Below, in pieces: positions 1 to 9,253 of a stretch of DNA of 34,566 bases. How positions within the stretch are numbered: position 1 is the stretch's first letter; every line of letters starts with the position of its first letter. Origin of the DNA: Mycoemilia scoparia (lineage: Eukaryota; Kickxellomycota; Kickxellomycetes; Kickxellales; Kickxellaceae). The stretch lies in contig JANBPU010000168.1 of assembly GCA_027575805.1 (NCBI GenBank), positions 1 to 34,566 on the forward strand, given 5' to 3'. Both the position numbers and the translations under genes were made by a program. The notes below the pieces were generated by a model. It was not told the DNA's origin and searched no databases. It was given only the letters and a program-made list of their open reading frames with translations.

Positions 1-1
1 C

Positions 2-94
2 AAGGATAGTGCTGCTGATGCTGTTGATGCTGCTTGCAACCGTGGATGCAAGTGCGGTAACAGTTGCAGATGTGGTGCCAACTGTCAGTGCTAA
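2..94 (+). CDS. 3' end of a metallothionein-like Cys-rich protein (partial)
   Basis: The window opens inside a reading frame that ends with TAA at 92-94 and gives 30 residues. An Ala/Asp-rich stretch is followed by a tail with seven cysteines arranged C-x3-C-x-C-x3-C-x-C-x3-C-x-C, with Gly, Asn, Lys and Arg between them and no hydrophobic residues. Repeated C-x-C pairs in a short hydrophilic tail are typical of fungal copper or zinc metallothioneins, which bind metal through cysteine thiolates in the cytosol. The start and any upstream Cys clusters lie outside the window, so total length is unknown. A Cys-rich tail of some other metal-binding protein is the main alternative. Confidence 0.6.
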   Translation, partial: KDSAADAVDAACNRGCKCGNSCRCGANCQC

Positions 95-280
95 ACATCA
101 CTGCGTTCATCAGCAAAGAATTCAGCAATAGTGAAAAGGATATTATATCCTCAACTTCCCGCCATTGCCCATAGATAGCATAGCTCCAATACTGGGCAAC
201 CATTTATTTATTTTTACAAGTCAATGTATATTATATAACAAATAAAATCAAGCCTATAAATTACCCAAGATATTGTGTTT

Positions 281-600
281 GGTCGAATTTCTCTACTGAT
301 CAGTCACAGAATGGCTGTGGGTGGATCCCAGGAAGATGTCCTTTAAGTTTGATAAATAGTTTTTAAAGTATGCAAATGTACTGATGTATGTTAAGATATA
401 TGTAATGTTCTTTCAGGAATGGCGTGAAATTGACTTTTCTCTTGAATGTATGTATTGTAATTGTGATTTGATATTTACTAACTATTGCTTATTATTACTA
501 TTTCTTCTGCTTGTATGTGCATGTACTTTTATTATAATGGTTTTGGGGGCCATTTATGCCTAATGTCTCATAGAATAAAGCCTAATGTGTCAGCATAATA
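281..600 (+). repeat. Dispersed repeat R2, copy A (longest)
   Basis: This occupies most of the spacer between the Cys-rich gene and the NAD kinase. It begins GGTCGAATTTCTCTACTGAT, carries a short palindrome (CACAG-aatgg-CTGTG), and after about 120 bases has a second conserved block around TTCTTTCAGG and GACTTTTCTCTTGA, ending near the ATTTATGCCTAAT and AATAAAG blocks. The same order of blocks recurs at 16660-16890, and the first block recurs at 8262-8340 and 30043-30232. No ORF is evident. Its ends are not firmly defined, because only sequence matches between copies were used. Confidence 0.7.
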
Positions 601-807
601 AGTTGGCATAAAGAGTAACTTGGTAATTGAAAAGATAATTAGTTGCCCATAACATGCCAATCAGTATATAATCAGTTAATTATAACTTTTTGAACGTAGA
701 ATGTACACATTATGGCATTGATAGAGAATAAAGGCGTTTTACCAGTATAAAACATCCATATATTTAGAGAGTTTTTGAGTCGCTAACAAAAAAGCGATTT
801 GGGTAAG

Positions 808-2769
808 ATGATCTTTAGCCCGTCTACGAAATATTTCCGGCATCAGTGTGGCTATGGATATTTTATTTCAAAATTGGCTCCAATATTTTCAAAGACACCA
901 AGCTCTGTTAGCCTAGTATCAGCAACACCAGCCAGAATAATCCTTTCCAAAACAAAACAACCAGCCAGTGGTGTCAGGCCGATAGCAACTTCGACATCAA
1001 CTCTACCAGATAAAGTGTCAAGATACTTTTATCGGCATGGTCTTAATGGGTTCGAAAACTATCAAAAGATTGTATGGGAGTCTACACCCCGGAATATACT
1101 TATTGTAAAAAAGCCAAATGATAAAAAGACAGACAAAGCACTATTAGATATTACAAAGTAAGTAACTTATACATAAAATCAAAAAGGTTTCTTACAGATT
1201 ATGAAAGACTGACTTTATAATTGCTGTATATAAAAGGTGGTACGAAAAGAATCAGCCCGATGTAAACATCATCCTTGAACCACAAGTTGCTCAAGAGCTC
1301 GAAGAAAAGGAAGATAGGATAAACTCATACGTAGTTCCAAAAGGTTAGTTATATATAGTATAGGGGTCTGATTATATTCATTGTTTCAAAATGCGTCCGT
1401 AGAATGAGAGTGGGTAGTTGATTTTCTTATGAACAGCGTTGAATTCTATTTACTAGGTGTTGATGGATATTATGACTATGAAAGATCGGTTGATTTAGTA
1501 ATTGCTCTTGGAGGCGATGGTACTGTTTTGCATGTTTCTTCGCTATTCCGGCATCAGGTTCCCCCGATAGTGTGTTTTTCGATGGGAACGCTCGGATTTC
1601 TTTTACCATTCAATATACAATGCTTCGAGAACGTTTTATCAAGTCTTGCAAAAGGGAGTGCAAGTGTCATACCACGCATGCGACTTTGCTTTACAAAGCA
1701 TGATTCTAACGGAGACCTCATATATAAAGGTAAGGCTGCAATCCTTTTAAGGACTAACTCGTATTTGGTTGAGATGCCTGACATAGTGTAATATACCTGT
1801 TATCATGTTTAATTTAGGGAATAGAAAGATAATGAATGAAGTTTGCATTCACAGGGGAATGTATCCTCATCTCACGACATTAAATTGCTGGTTAAATGAC
1901 CGACTACTTACAAGTTCTGTCGCAGATGGGTAAGATCTTTGTATATATCATTTTATGCGATGACATGACTTTGAAAATATTATTTAACCTATCTCATTAT
2001 CAACTATCCGTCTAGGCTTATTGTTGCCACTCCCACCGGGTCAACGGCCTATTCGTTATCCGCAGGTAAATATAATCAGCTATAAATTTTTGAAGGTGCG
2101 TTTCAAACCCAACTTTTAATACAGTATTCGCTTTCTATGCAGGTGGACCAATCGTACATCCAAGTATCGAAGGCCTAATTTTAACACCTATTTGTCCAAG
2201 ATCTTTATCATTTCGCACAGTAGTTTTACCTTCTAACACTATAGTTAGGCTTCAAGTAAGTAATGGCTCTAATTCTCATTTTTCAATTTATGTTATTTGA
2301 AATCCCTTCAATTATGTGAATGTATAATTAAAATCGCTATCATCATCATCATCATCATCGTACTAGGTTTCCCCCGAGAGTAAAGGCAGCGCAATGATTT
2401 CAATTGATGGCCATGATACAGGAAAGTTAGAAAATGGACAATATTTGGAGGTGAGTCCTATGAAAATCATAAATTATCCTAGTATTTACAATACTTTGAT
2501 AGACAGCTTATTTGTTTTGCTCTTTTATATTTTAGATCAAACAGTCGCTATATCCAATGTTGTGTGTAAACAGGGATGATGAATCCAGTGGCTGGACTCA
2601 CGGCATCAACAACCTGCTAAAATTCAACCAGATTTTCTCTGCATCGACTTTACCAGCAGATCATATATCTGAGAATGAAGTCTCACAGAATAGTAGTACT
2701 AAACAAACAGAAACAAAAGATAAATCTGCAGAAGTGCAGACAAAGAAGGATTTTAACAGATTACCTTAA
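808..2769 (+). CDS. POS5: NAD(H) kinase, probably mitochondrial (Pos5-like), eight exons
   Basis: NAD kinases phosphorylate NAD(H) to NADP(H) with ATP. Exons 808-1157, 1237-1343, 1457-1729, 1818-1929, 2016-2065, 2143-2255, 2367-2450 and 2536-2769 join to an uninterrupted 440-residue frame, with GT-AG introns of 77-113 bases. Diagnostic motifs are the GGDGT nucleotide-binding loop at about residues 171-175 (within ALGGDGTVLH), the NE pair near 250, and TPTGSTAYSLSAGGP near 286-300. The first 65 or so residues are rich in Ser, Lys and Arg and lack Asp or Glu, which fits a mitochondrial presequence, so the Pos5 branch is favoured over the cytosolic Utr1/Yef1 branch; that is inference. ATG 808 was chosen because the frame upstream offers only a TTG. 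An upstream non-coding exon cannot be excluded, since GGTAAG lies just before the ATG. The last 50 residues are low-complexity. Confidence 0.9.
2339..2359 (+). repeat. (ATC)n microsatellite in a NAD kinase intron
   Basis: About seven uninterrupted ATC units lie a few bases before the 3' splice site of NAD kinase intron 6 (2256-2366), directly before its TACTAG acceptor. The position suggests length variation could alter acceptor strength, but nothing in the sequence shows that it does. Confidence 0.8.
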
Positions 2770-2917
2770 TAGCGCAAACCCATAAACTCACGGAAAAATC
2801 AGCTACAATAAAGCCAATTTAAGCCATAAAACCATCGCATAAAAGTTACATTCTAGAATATTTACATTTAATCAGGCTTTTTTCTAGGCAGGTGTAGTAT
2901 AAGAAAGAGGAGACACA

Positions 2918-5355
2918 ATGTCGATAAATGGTGAAAATGAAGGATCGAATATCTTAGTATCTATATTCTCTGAAATACTGCCAAATTTGAAGGTAGTTGA
3001 TACATATATATCATTTAAATCTAATGAACAAAAACCAGAGAGTCAAGATGCACAAACACCACGAAACTTTGGAGTCACCGCTTCCGACAAGTGTACGCTC
3101 AAAATCCGGTATGATACTCATAATCAATCACAGTCCATCTCGTTCAAACTGCCAACAGCTATTGACCCGTCGAAACTGTCAATATCATACTTATCAAAAA
3201 CCAATAAGAGCGTAATAAAGGTCAAGGCTATCCAGGATAATAAATGTCAAGCAACAACAAAGTCTACTGCAAATAACGACGAGGATGAAAATGGACCGTT
3301 GTTGCGATACAACATTTTGAGTGCCAGAGATCTTGAGAACACAGACCTCGATTCCATTCGATGTTCTGGGTGTGCTCACACACTATTGAAACTAAAAGCA
3401 ACAGCCAAAAATAACAATTATGCTATCAATGACAAAGATTCTAATGGAGAGTGGAAGTTTAAAGACTTGCCTTCGGAGTATTGGGAAGAGATGGTTGACT
3501 GTTGGGTATGCCATCCCGAAAAAGACAAGTTTTCGGTGGATTTTTCGCATATGAGGCTAAGCAATACTGACAGAAAGAGATTTTCTAACAAAAAACATAA
3601 TGATCATAGTCATTCAGAAAGTGTGCCAGACCACAAATCATCTCATCAGAAACAACAGTTAGAACAGCAAGAAAAGAATTCCATTGATCCGACTGCAAAT
3701 GTGATAAAAGTTGGTCACAACTACATTCTTATTCATGGAGATTCAATTACTCGATTTGGATCAGTAACATCCCATAAAGTCGATTTAGAAAACAAGGCAA
3801 GTTATTGTGGGCATTGTACTATTGTATATATTTATATGTAAATACACAGGACAAATTAGAAAGTCGTTAATAGAATAGCAAGACAATCATCTCCAAGAAT
3901 GCGTTTTAATTGCTTTTCATTGAAGTGATTTCAATGCTTCTTGGACGATGGGATAATTGGCTTGATATACAACTCAATCTATTTATGGCTGATACAGTTG
4001 TCCAATATTAACTATACAGGTATACCATTGCCTTGCGTTTGGCCCTCTCTGCCTTGAAACAAAGTTTGTTAGTGACAATCTTGGGTTTCAGTGTGGGTCG
4101 AGTGTGTGGGTATTGGTGACCAGGTGGATTGTAGAATACTTTATTCGGGGTATAGATTTCTCCAAATAGACTACAGCAATCTCATACATACCAGAAGTCA
4201 CATATTTGCAGCCTGCCTTGATAGTTTTCTGAAAACTAACGACTTTATTTGTTTATTTGTCGGAATATTCTGCAGGGCCGGTTTTATGATCACTTCACCG
4301 AAATTCTATGCAATAAATGCAGTGCGCCATTAGGTGAGATCGACTATATTCCAGATGCCTTTTCAAAAGGCTTCCAGCCATGGTATAAATTCTACATTCA
4401 TTGCATCGAGTTTTATGATGGCTCTAGAGAAAAGAAAAATGATGAGGAGTCGTCAAATAATAAAAGGTAAGCCATGGTATAGTAAAGCATTTTGGTTGAC
4501 ATTGTTTAATGAATAACTAACATAACATACGAATATTTTGGCATATGCAATTTGCTGTTTACCAGTTCAATTCTCAAACACACTTCGCCATCCAAATATG
4601 TATTTTCAGAGATCATGGAGCATGTATTTGCACATGCCTGTTACAGGTTCATAGTTGAAGATAAGGCGCAATGCATGTCTGTACTCCTTGTAAGTCGTAT
4701 CTATAAACTAATTGTATACTAGTGATTATTTTTGAAGGGCTGATTTTTACTAGTAGGCCAGTTTTTCTATGCATACTGGCCAGCCTATATTATCAATGAT
4801 AATTTTAATTTAGCCCTTCAAAAATAACTATACCCATGTGCAGGCCTGAAACCCCGTGGATTGCCAGGACTGTATTTTTTTACACTCTCATTTACTAATA
4901 TATAATAACGTATAGATCTGGCTTTGGAGTTCGTCATTAACCAGCATATCCTACAAATCATCATCAACCACCGATTTACAGCCTACAAAATGCGCCAAAG
5001 TATTCTATAAAACGTGTAGCAACTCCACAAAAGATTCGGAAACCCCCAACACGTAAGTTTATTTCTTTCAAGCACAATAGTATCATATACGATTTGCCGT
5101 ACCACATCTGGAACCATCATGTCATATGTAACTAGGCTTTTGATATATCACAATCTTCTTTGCCTCTATAGATTGCTAGACCAATGGCTAAAAATGGACA
5201 ATGTCCAAATTATTTCGATGAATTGTATATATTATTCAAGGCTTATTGAAGACCTGGAAAAATCCACCGGTATATTACCTCATGCTTTAAAAAAGTTTAG
5301 TGGCTTTGATGTTGGTTACATTCCAATATTTGGGACTATTTATAATCACTTTTGA
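2918..5355 (+). CDS. UBE3D/Ipa1-type HECT-like E3 ubiquitin ligase family protein, five exons
   Basis: This family (human UBE3D, yeast Ipa1) is linked to ubiquitin-conjugating enzyme binding and, in yeast, to mRNA cleavage and polyadenylation. Exons 2918-3796, 4276-4466, 4566-4689, 4916-5052 and 5172-5355 give a continuous 504-residue protein. Family marks are CSGC at 149-152, the DLPSEYWEEMVDCWVCH block at about 183-199, a second pair CNKC at 305-308 followed by APLG, and a C-terminal LPHALKKFSGFDVGYIPIF-like segment. The Cys pairs probably bind zinc. Residues 105-125 and 220-255 are low-complexity and hydrophilic. Two introns are odd: intron 1 (3797-4275) appears to start with GC, and intron 3 (4690-4915) contains a MITE. 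The gene starts 148 bases after the NAD kinase stop. Family assignment is firm; catalytic activity is inferred. Confidence 0.85.
3797..4275 (+). other. Long intron of the UBE3D-like gene with GC-AG ends
   Basis: The exon frame stays in phase if the donor is AAG|GCAAGT at 3796/3797 and the acceptor CTGCAG|GG at 4275/4276. GCAAGT is the usual form of the rare GC donor class. At 479 bases it is four to five times the other introns in the window. No extra exon or MITE was recognised inside it. A GT donor a few codons earlier (AAA|GTCGAT) would also keep frame but is a poor match. Confidence 0.6.
4717..4837 (+). mobile_element. MITE copy M1 (subfamily c), inside a UBE3D intron
   Basis: The ends carry ATTATTTTTGAAGGGCT and its inverted counterpart AGCCCTTCAAAAATAA. 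The core has TTTTTACTAGTAGGCCAGTTT and is shared with copy M3 at 8472-8591. It lies wholly inside intron 3 (4690-4915) and accounts for that intron being 226 bases; without it the intron would be about 105, like the others. The left terminus is more diverged than in M3. Confidence 0.85.
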
Positions 5356-5420
5356 TCTAATAAATAAACTACCAACTACAATCAATACGAGAAGATTTTA
5401 CTGGTGATCGAATCTATGTT

Positions 5421-5517
5421 AGGCAGAGATGGGCCCTCAGATTTTGGCCCAACCAACAGTCGTTTTTTATGCAGCTCCTAGGGCACATTTTGCCTATAGT
5501 CCTGTGAACTTTGACCA
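5421..5517 (+). repeat. Dispersed repeat R3, copy a
   Basis: The block GGCCCTCAGATTTTGGCCCA followed by a TATGCAGCTCCTAGG-like stretch recurs in related form at 22162-22257 and 28936-29038. This copy abuts MITE M2 directly. Together R3 and M2 fill most of the spacer 5356-5787. Its termini and origin are unknown. Confidence 0.6.
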
Positions 5518-5636
5518 TATGGGAGATAATTTTTGAAGGATGAATGTCTACTAGCAAAACTGGACATTCATTTGGCTGTGATTGTCCCTATGACCATTGG
5601 CCACCAAAAGGTACCCTTCAAAAACCATGATCCAGA
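5518..5636 (-). mobile_element. MITE copy M2 (subfamily b, reverse orientation)
   Basis: It starts TATGGGAGATAATTTTTGAA and ends ACCCTTCAAAAACCATGATC, the reverse of the M9 order. The internal block reads as the reverse complement of the subfamily-b core (GGTGGCCAATGGTCATAGGG). It lies in the 3' spacer between two convergent genes, the UBE3D-like gene (+) and the acidic-repeat gene (-). Confidence 0.8.
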
Positions 5637-5787
5637 TCACTAGAATAGATAATGCTAATAGATAGCTATGATGTATACAAGTTTATTTGTATTATTCAAT
5701 TGAAAAGTCAAAGTCAAATGAAACAAGAATCTATTGAATGCTCAAATCTAGTATGCAATTACATCAATGTTGTGCGCTGACCAGAAT

Positions 5788-7137
5788 TTAATTCTCTTGC
5801 TGCTCGTCATCACTATTTTGGCGTTCGACCCTTTCACCATCTTGGTAAACGTCCCCATCAGCAAACTCAACTGGTCCATTAAAGTCGATTTCTTCATCAC
5901 TGCTATCCCAATTATTCTGTTGTACAGTATCTTGAGCATCAGTTTCTTCACCTTGTTGATCAGCGCCTTCACTCTCCAAATCCTGCTGTTCAATATCTTG
6001 AGCATCAGTTTCTTCATCATCAAAGTTAACAGACTCGCTGAAGTCAATTTCATCCTCACTATCCCATAGTAGATTCTGTTCAGTATATTGAGCATCAGTT
6101 GTTTCGCCTCCATCTTCATCAACAGCAACAGTAGACTCATCGAATCCACGATATAGGGAAGCCTTTTCTACTCTTAAAAAGCCTTTAAAAACAGATGGTG
6201 GTTTAATTTCACCACTACCACGATCAATCCACTTTGTTTTGATATTTGTTTGGATATATAAGCCCTCATTGTCCATTCCTAGCATATTGTTTATATCTTC
6301 TACACGAGTAGTATTTTCGTAATGGTTCCGCTTGAATATATTCTCCCTGGGGTTGTACTTAGATTTTTCGATATCCTGGATTTGGAAATTGAATCTTTTC
6401 TCAAATGCTTCAGGATCTCTGACCTATAATAATTTTCATGGTTGTAGAAACAGGATTTAATTTACTTGGAAATAATAACAATATGAACGAAAGGTATAGA
6501 TATATATGTTTATAATTGATAACTTACAATCAATGTATTGTCAGAATAGATAACTTTTGGTCTTTCATCGCTATAAGACTTGTGTGACAGGTACCTATAT
6601 TGGTGATGCCCTGATGGTTCAAAGTTAATTACATCATACCAGCCTCCGGTTTGTCCATATCTATAGAAGTTGGGTGATAAATCAACAGTGATTTCGAGAC
6701 CTGGTATCATATCGATTCTGCCCTCGGCATCTTCAAACATAACAATAGGCACAAATGGTTCAGAATTAAGAATCAAGTGTTCTATGACAATTTCTCTATA
6801 TTCATTATCATCATCGATTTCTTCTTCTACTTCATTGGCATTGCGTACCATCACAGTGACATTAGATACTCCAAGTCTATCAAACTGTATAATCAATAAT
6901 GTTGGTTATAATATCTTTGATAAATGTTTAAACTGAAAACAGGGTTGATGAGGATGGAATTGCTATTAGTCACTTGTTGCTAGTACTTACAATTTTCTTG
7001 ATAGCCTGAATCATAAAGTTTCGGTTTAGATGAAACTCGATGTCTTCAACATGAAGTACTGGGATGATATGTTCTTGGCCGATTTCATCAGTAAAAATGA
7101 GTTCGCCGTTGTTGCTACGTTCCAAAGGGGGGCACAT
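5788..7137 (-). CDS. Unknown protein with an acidic repeat C-terminus, three exons
   Basis: I do not recognise this family. Exons 7137-6991, 6884-6528 and 6423-5788 (read on the minus strand) join in phase to 379 residues across two GT-AG introns of 106 and 104 bases. The N-terminal two-thirds looks folded, with alternating hydrophobic residues and aromatic patches such as PNFYRYGQTGGWYDVINF. The last 110 residues are strongly acidic and internally repetitive: the unit (E)ETDAQ occurs three times, and WDS-x-DE-x-IDF followed by V-x-F-x-D twice. No signal peptide or membrane segment is visible. ATG 7137 is the first in frame and lies about 120 bases downstream of a TATAAATA box. The acidic tail could bind a basic partner or cations; that is speculation. 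Confidence 0.8.
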
Positions 7138-7255
7138 TGTATCTTTTTTAGTAAAAGGGTGTGTGTATAATTGTTTCTTTTAAATGTTTAGTGGGTAATA
7201 AAAAATGTTGTTTAAATGTTAGATAAGGTTTAGAAAATATGGATCACACACGCCC

Positions 7256-7263
7256 TATTTATA
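7256..7263 (-). promoter_or_regulatory. TATA box of the acidic-repeat gene
   Basis: Read on the minus strand this is a full TATAAATA in the context GTATAAATAGGGCG, about 120 bases upstream of ATG 7137. A strong TATA box with this spacing is consistent with a regulated or highly expressed gene. Confidence 0.6.
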
Positions 7264-8261
7264 CATTTCCAGGCATCTATAGCTCTCCTTGTGTTTCCAG
7301 CCATGAAAGTGCAGACCAGGGAACTACACAGACACATCCCCTATAAGACATACTTCAAGCATGCCAATTCAAAACTAACATACAAACTGCACATTCTGGT
7401 CAATCAAAATATTTTTACACTGGAATCAAAGTTCTTGAAGAAATAAAATCTTCAAGAAGTTATTTTTTGGTATAAAGATCAAATTTGCTCTATATTACCC
7501 GACTTTATCAAAGCCACCAAGCTATCAAATGTCACTTTTGGCCAATTGCAGAATGGTAGATTGTGGGGGATTTTTTTTAAACTTTGGTCCAATCAAGAAT
7601 CATGCAGTATCTATTCTTTTGTTTAAAGGGGCATAGAACTCCAAGTACATGATTAGAAAGATTTTCAACGAAATCAAAGAGTGTTCAATGTGTGCTTGTA
7701 TGTTTATTCAAGTATGCTTTAAAATAAAATGGGAAAGATTTTTGACTGTATAAATGCCGAATGGAAATTTTACCAGGTAGATCTGTGTAGCCACTAAAAC
7801 AACACGATGATGTTGATATGACACCAAAGCAAGATTTTTGGTATATCATAGACGATTGATCGCTGCCAATCATCGCATCAAAATATTTCCTACTTTGCTT
7901 TGTCAAAAATCAACTGAAAACATTTCTAGTTTTTGTTGGAGCTTTGCTTCTATACACACATTATTGATTTATTTCAACAATAACTCTTTAACACACTCAC
8001 GATCGCCTCAACAATATTGGGGGCAGTTTTATGTGTCAAGAATCATTATCAAAATTGGAATCTAGTTAGAAAAATGCCGGTTAGGAATACAGATCATTTG
8101 CATCACTATTGGCACTTTGTGTATTCGGATTTTCTCTGATTTTTTTTTGTGGAAGTGAAACAAAGATATACACCTTTCAATCTAGCATCCTCCCTCCCAG
8201 TACAACGCCACAATATTTTCCTGGGATGCTTTACTTTTTAGAGTTGTGTGCAATTATATGT

Positions 8262-8340
8262 GGTCGAATTTCACTGCTGATCAGCCACTGAATGGTTGTG
8301 AGTGAGTCCAGCAAAACGCCCCATAGTTTTGAAAGTTTGA
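8262..8340 (+). repeat. Dispersed repeat R2, copy B
   Basis: It begins GGTCGAATTTCACTGCTGAT like copy A and continues through the CCACTGAATGGTTGTGAGTG and AGTCCAGCAAAA blocks. The downstream half seen in copies A and C is not clearly recognisable here, so this copy is truncated or diverged. Confidence 0.65.
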
Positions 8341-8471
8341 AAAGCTCAATTGTAGAAAACATTGGTTATGGGAAAAATCATAGTAGGTGACAAAGCGTGA
8401 TATACTTTTGGGAGAAAAGATGTGCGTGCTTGCCTGGAATAGTGACCACTATCACATAAGCCCCCGTACTA

Positions 8472-8591
8472 TATGGATCATTATTTTTGAAGGGCTGATT
8501 TTTACTAGTAGGCCAGTTTCAAATTGCATACTGGCCAGCCCATATTATCATTTATGCTCTGCTTTTAGCCCTTCAAAAATAACCGCCCATA
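8472..8591 (+). mobile_element. MITE copy M3 (subfamily c)
   Basis: Both ends are well preserved: TA-TGGATCATTATTTTTGAAGG on the left and CCTTCAAAAATAACCGCCCA-TA on the right. The core (ACTAGTAGGCCAGTTTC, then ACTGGCCAGCCCATATTATC) matches M1. GGCCAG and CTGGCC in the core can pair, nesting a second hairpin within the element. Confidence 0.9.
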
Positions 8592-8645
8592 CCAAATGTT
8601 GGATATCCATATTTATAGTATGGCTACAAGTGAACTCTAACCAAA

Positions 8646-8728
8646 GATGATGGTTAAGCATGTTATTGCTCCTAAGGAGACAGCTAACTATATACCACAT
8701 ACACTAAAGCTTGTGTTTACCAAATTAA
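8646..8728 (+). repeat. Dispersed repeat R4, copy a
   Basis: The sequence from GATGGTTAAGCATGTTATTG to CACATACACTAAAG and TTGTGTTTACCAAATTAA recurs with few changes at 34492-34566. It lies 55 bases after MITE M3. The other copy also directly follows a MITE. Confidence 0.7.
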
Positions 8729-9253
8729 ATAAAATAGCCTAGTTGGGCAGTGAGCAGCTTTGACCAAATGTGACCCAAATAGGGAGCAAACCCCATAAGG
8801 AGTCGTCGCACTAGTTGCTACCTGATTCAAAATGTATCTTGGACACAATGGCTAGCATGCTTTCTTGTTTCCTTTTCCTTGTATTTTAGTTAGAAGACAT
8901 ACGTGCATTTTTCTAAACTGTTCATTCATTTCACAATCGCTGCTACTCATTCTTGCTCCGTAATAGTATAGCCACACATATAATAGAGAAAAGTATTCTA
9001 TTGAAGTATAGAATTTTAGTGCCAATCTACCATACTAGCATCAAATTAGACGTCAGACAGACAGGCTACAATACACACGACTACGAAAAAGGCTACTGTG
9101 TGGCTACGTATATTTGTTTCAACTTTCAGAGGTTGACACCACATCCTATTCCATCCACATTAAACCCCCAAAAAAGGCACCAAATTCGAAATACGACGAG
9201 ATTTGCCACCACATAGCCGCACGCACAAATATACACATATACATATACATAGT

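Larger units (their letters stand above)
7264..9253. other. Gene-free, repeat-rich spacer
   Basis: No ORF here has convincing composition. The stretch holds R2 copy B, MITE M3 and R4 copy a. The last 250 bases are CA-rich, ending in ACATATACATATACAT-like repeats, and probably form the promoter and leader of the DCAF7 gene that starts at 9254. Confidence 0.6.

Noticed and set aside
3915..3940. Small palindrome CATTGAA...TTCAATG in the long UBE3D intron
   Set aside because: Seven-base arms are expected by chance in AT-rich DNA of this length.
5748..6149. 133-codon frame on the minus strand and a 100-codon frame on the plus strand over 5767-6069
   Set aside because: Both overlap the acidic-repeat coding exon and arise from its repetitive DNA; only the frame ending at 5788 splices into the upstream exons.
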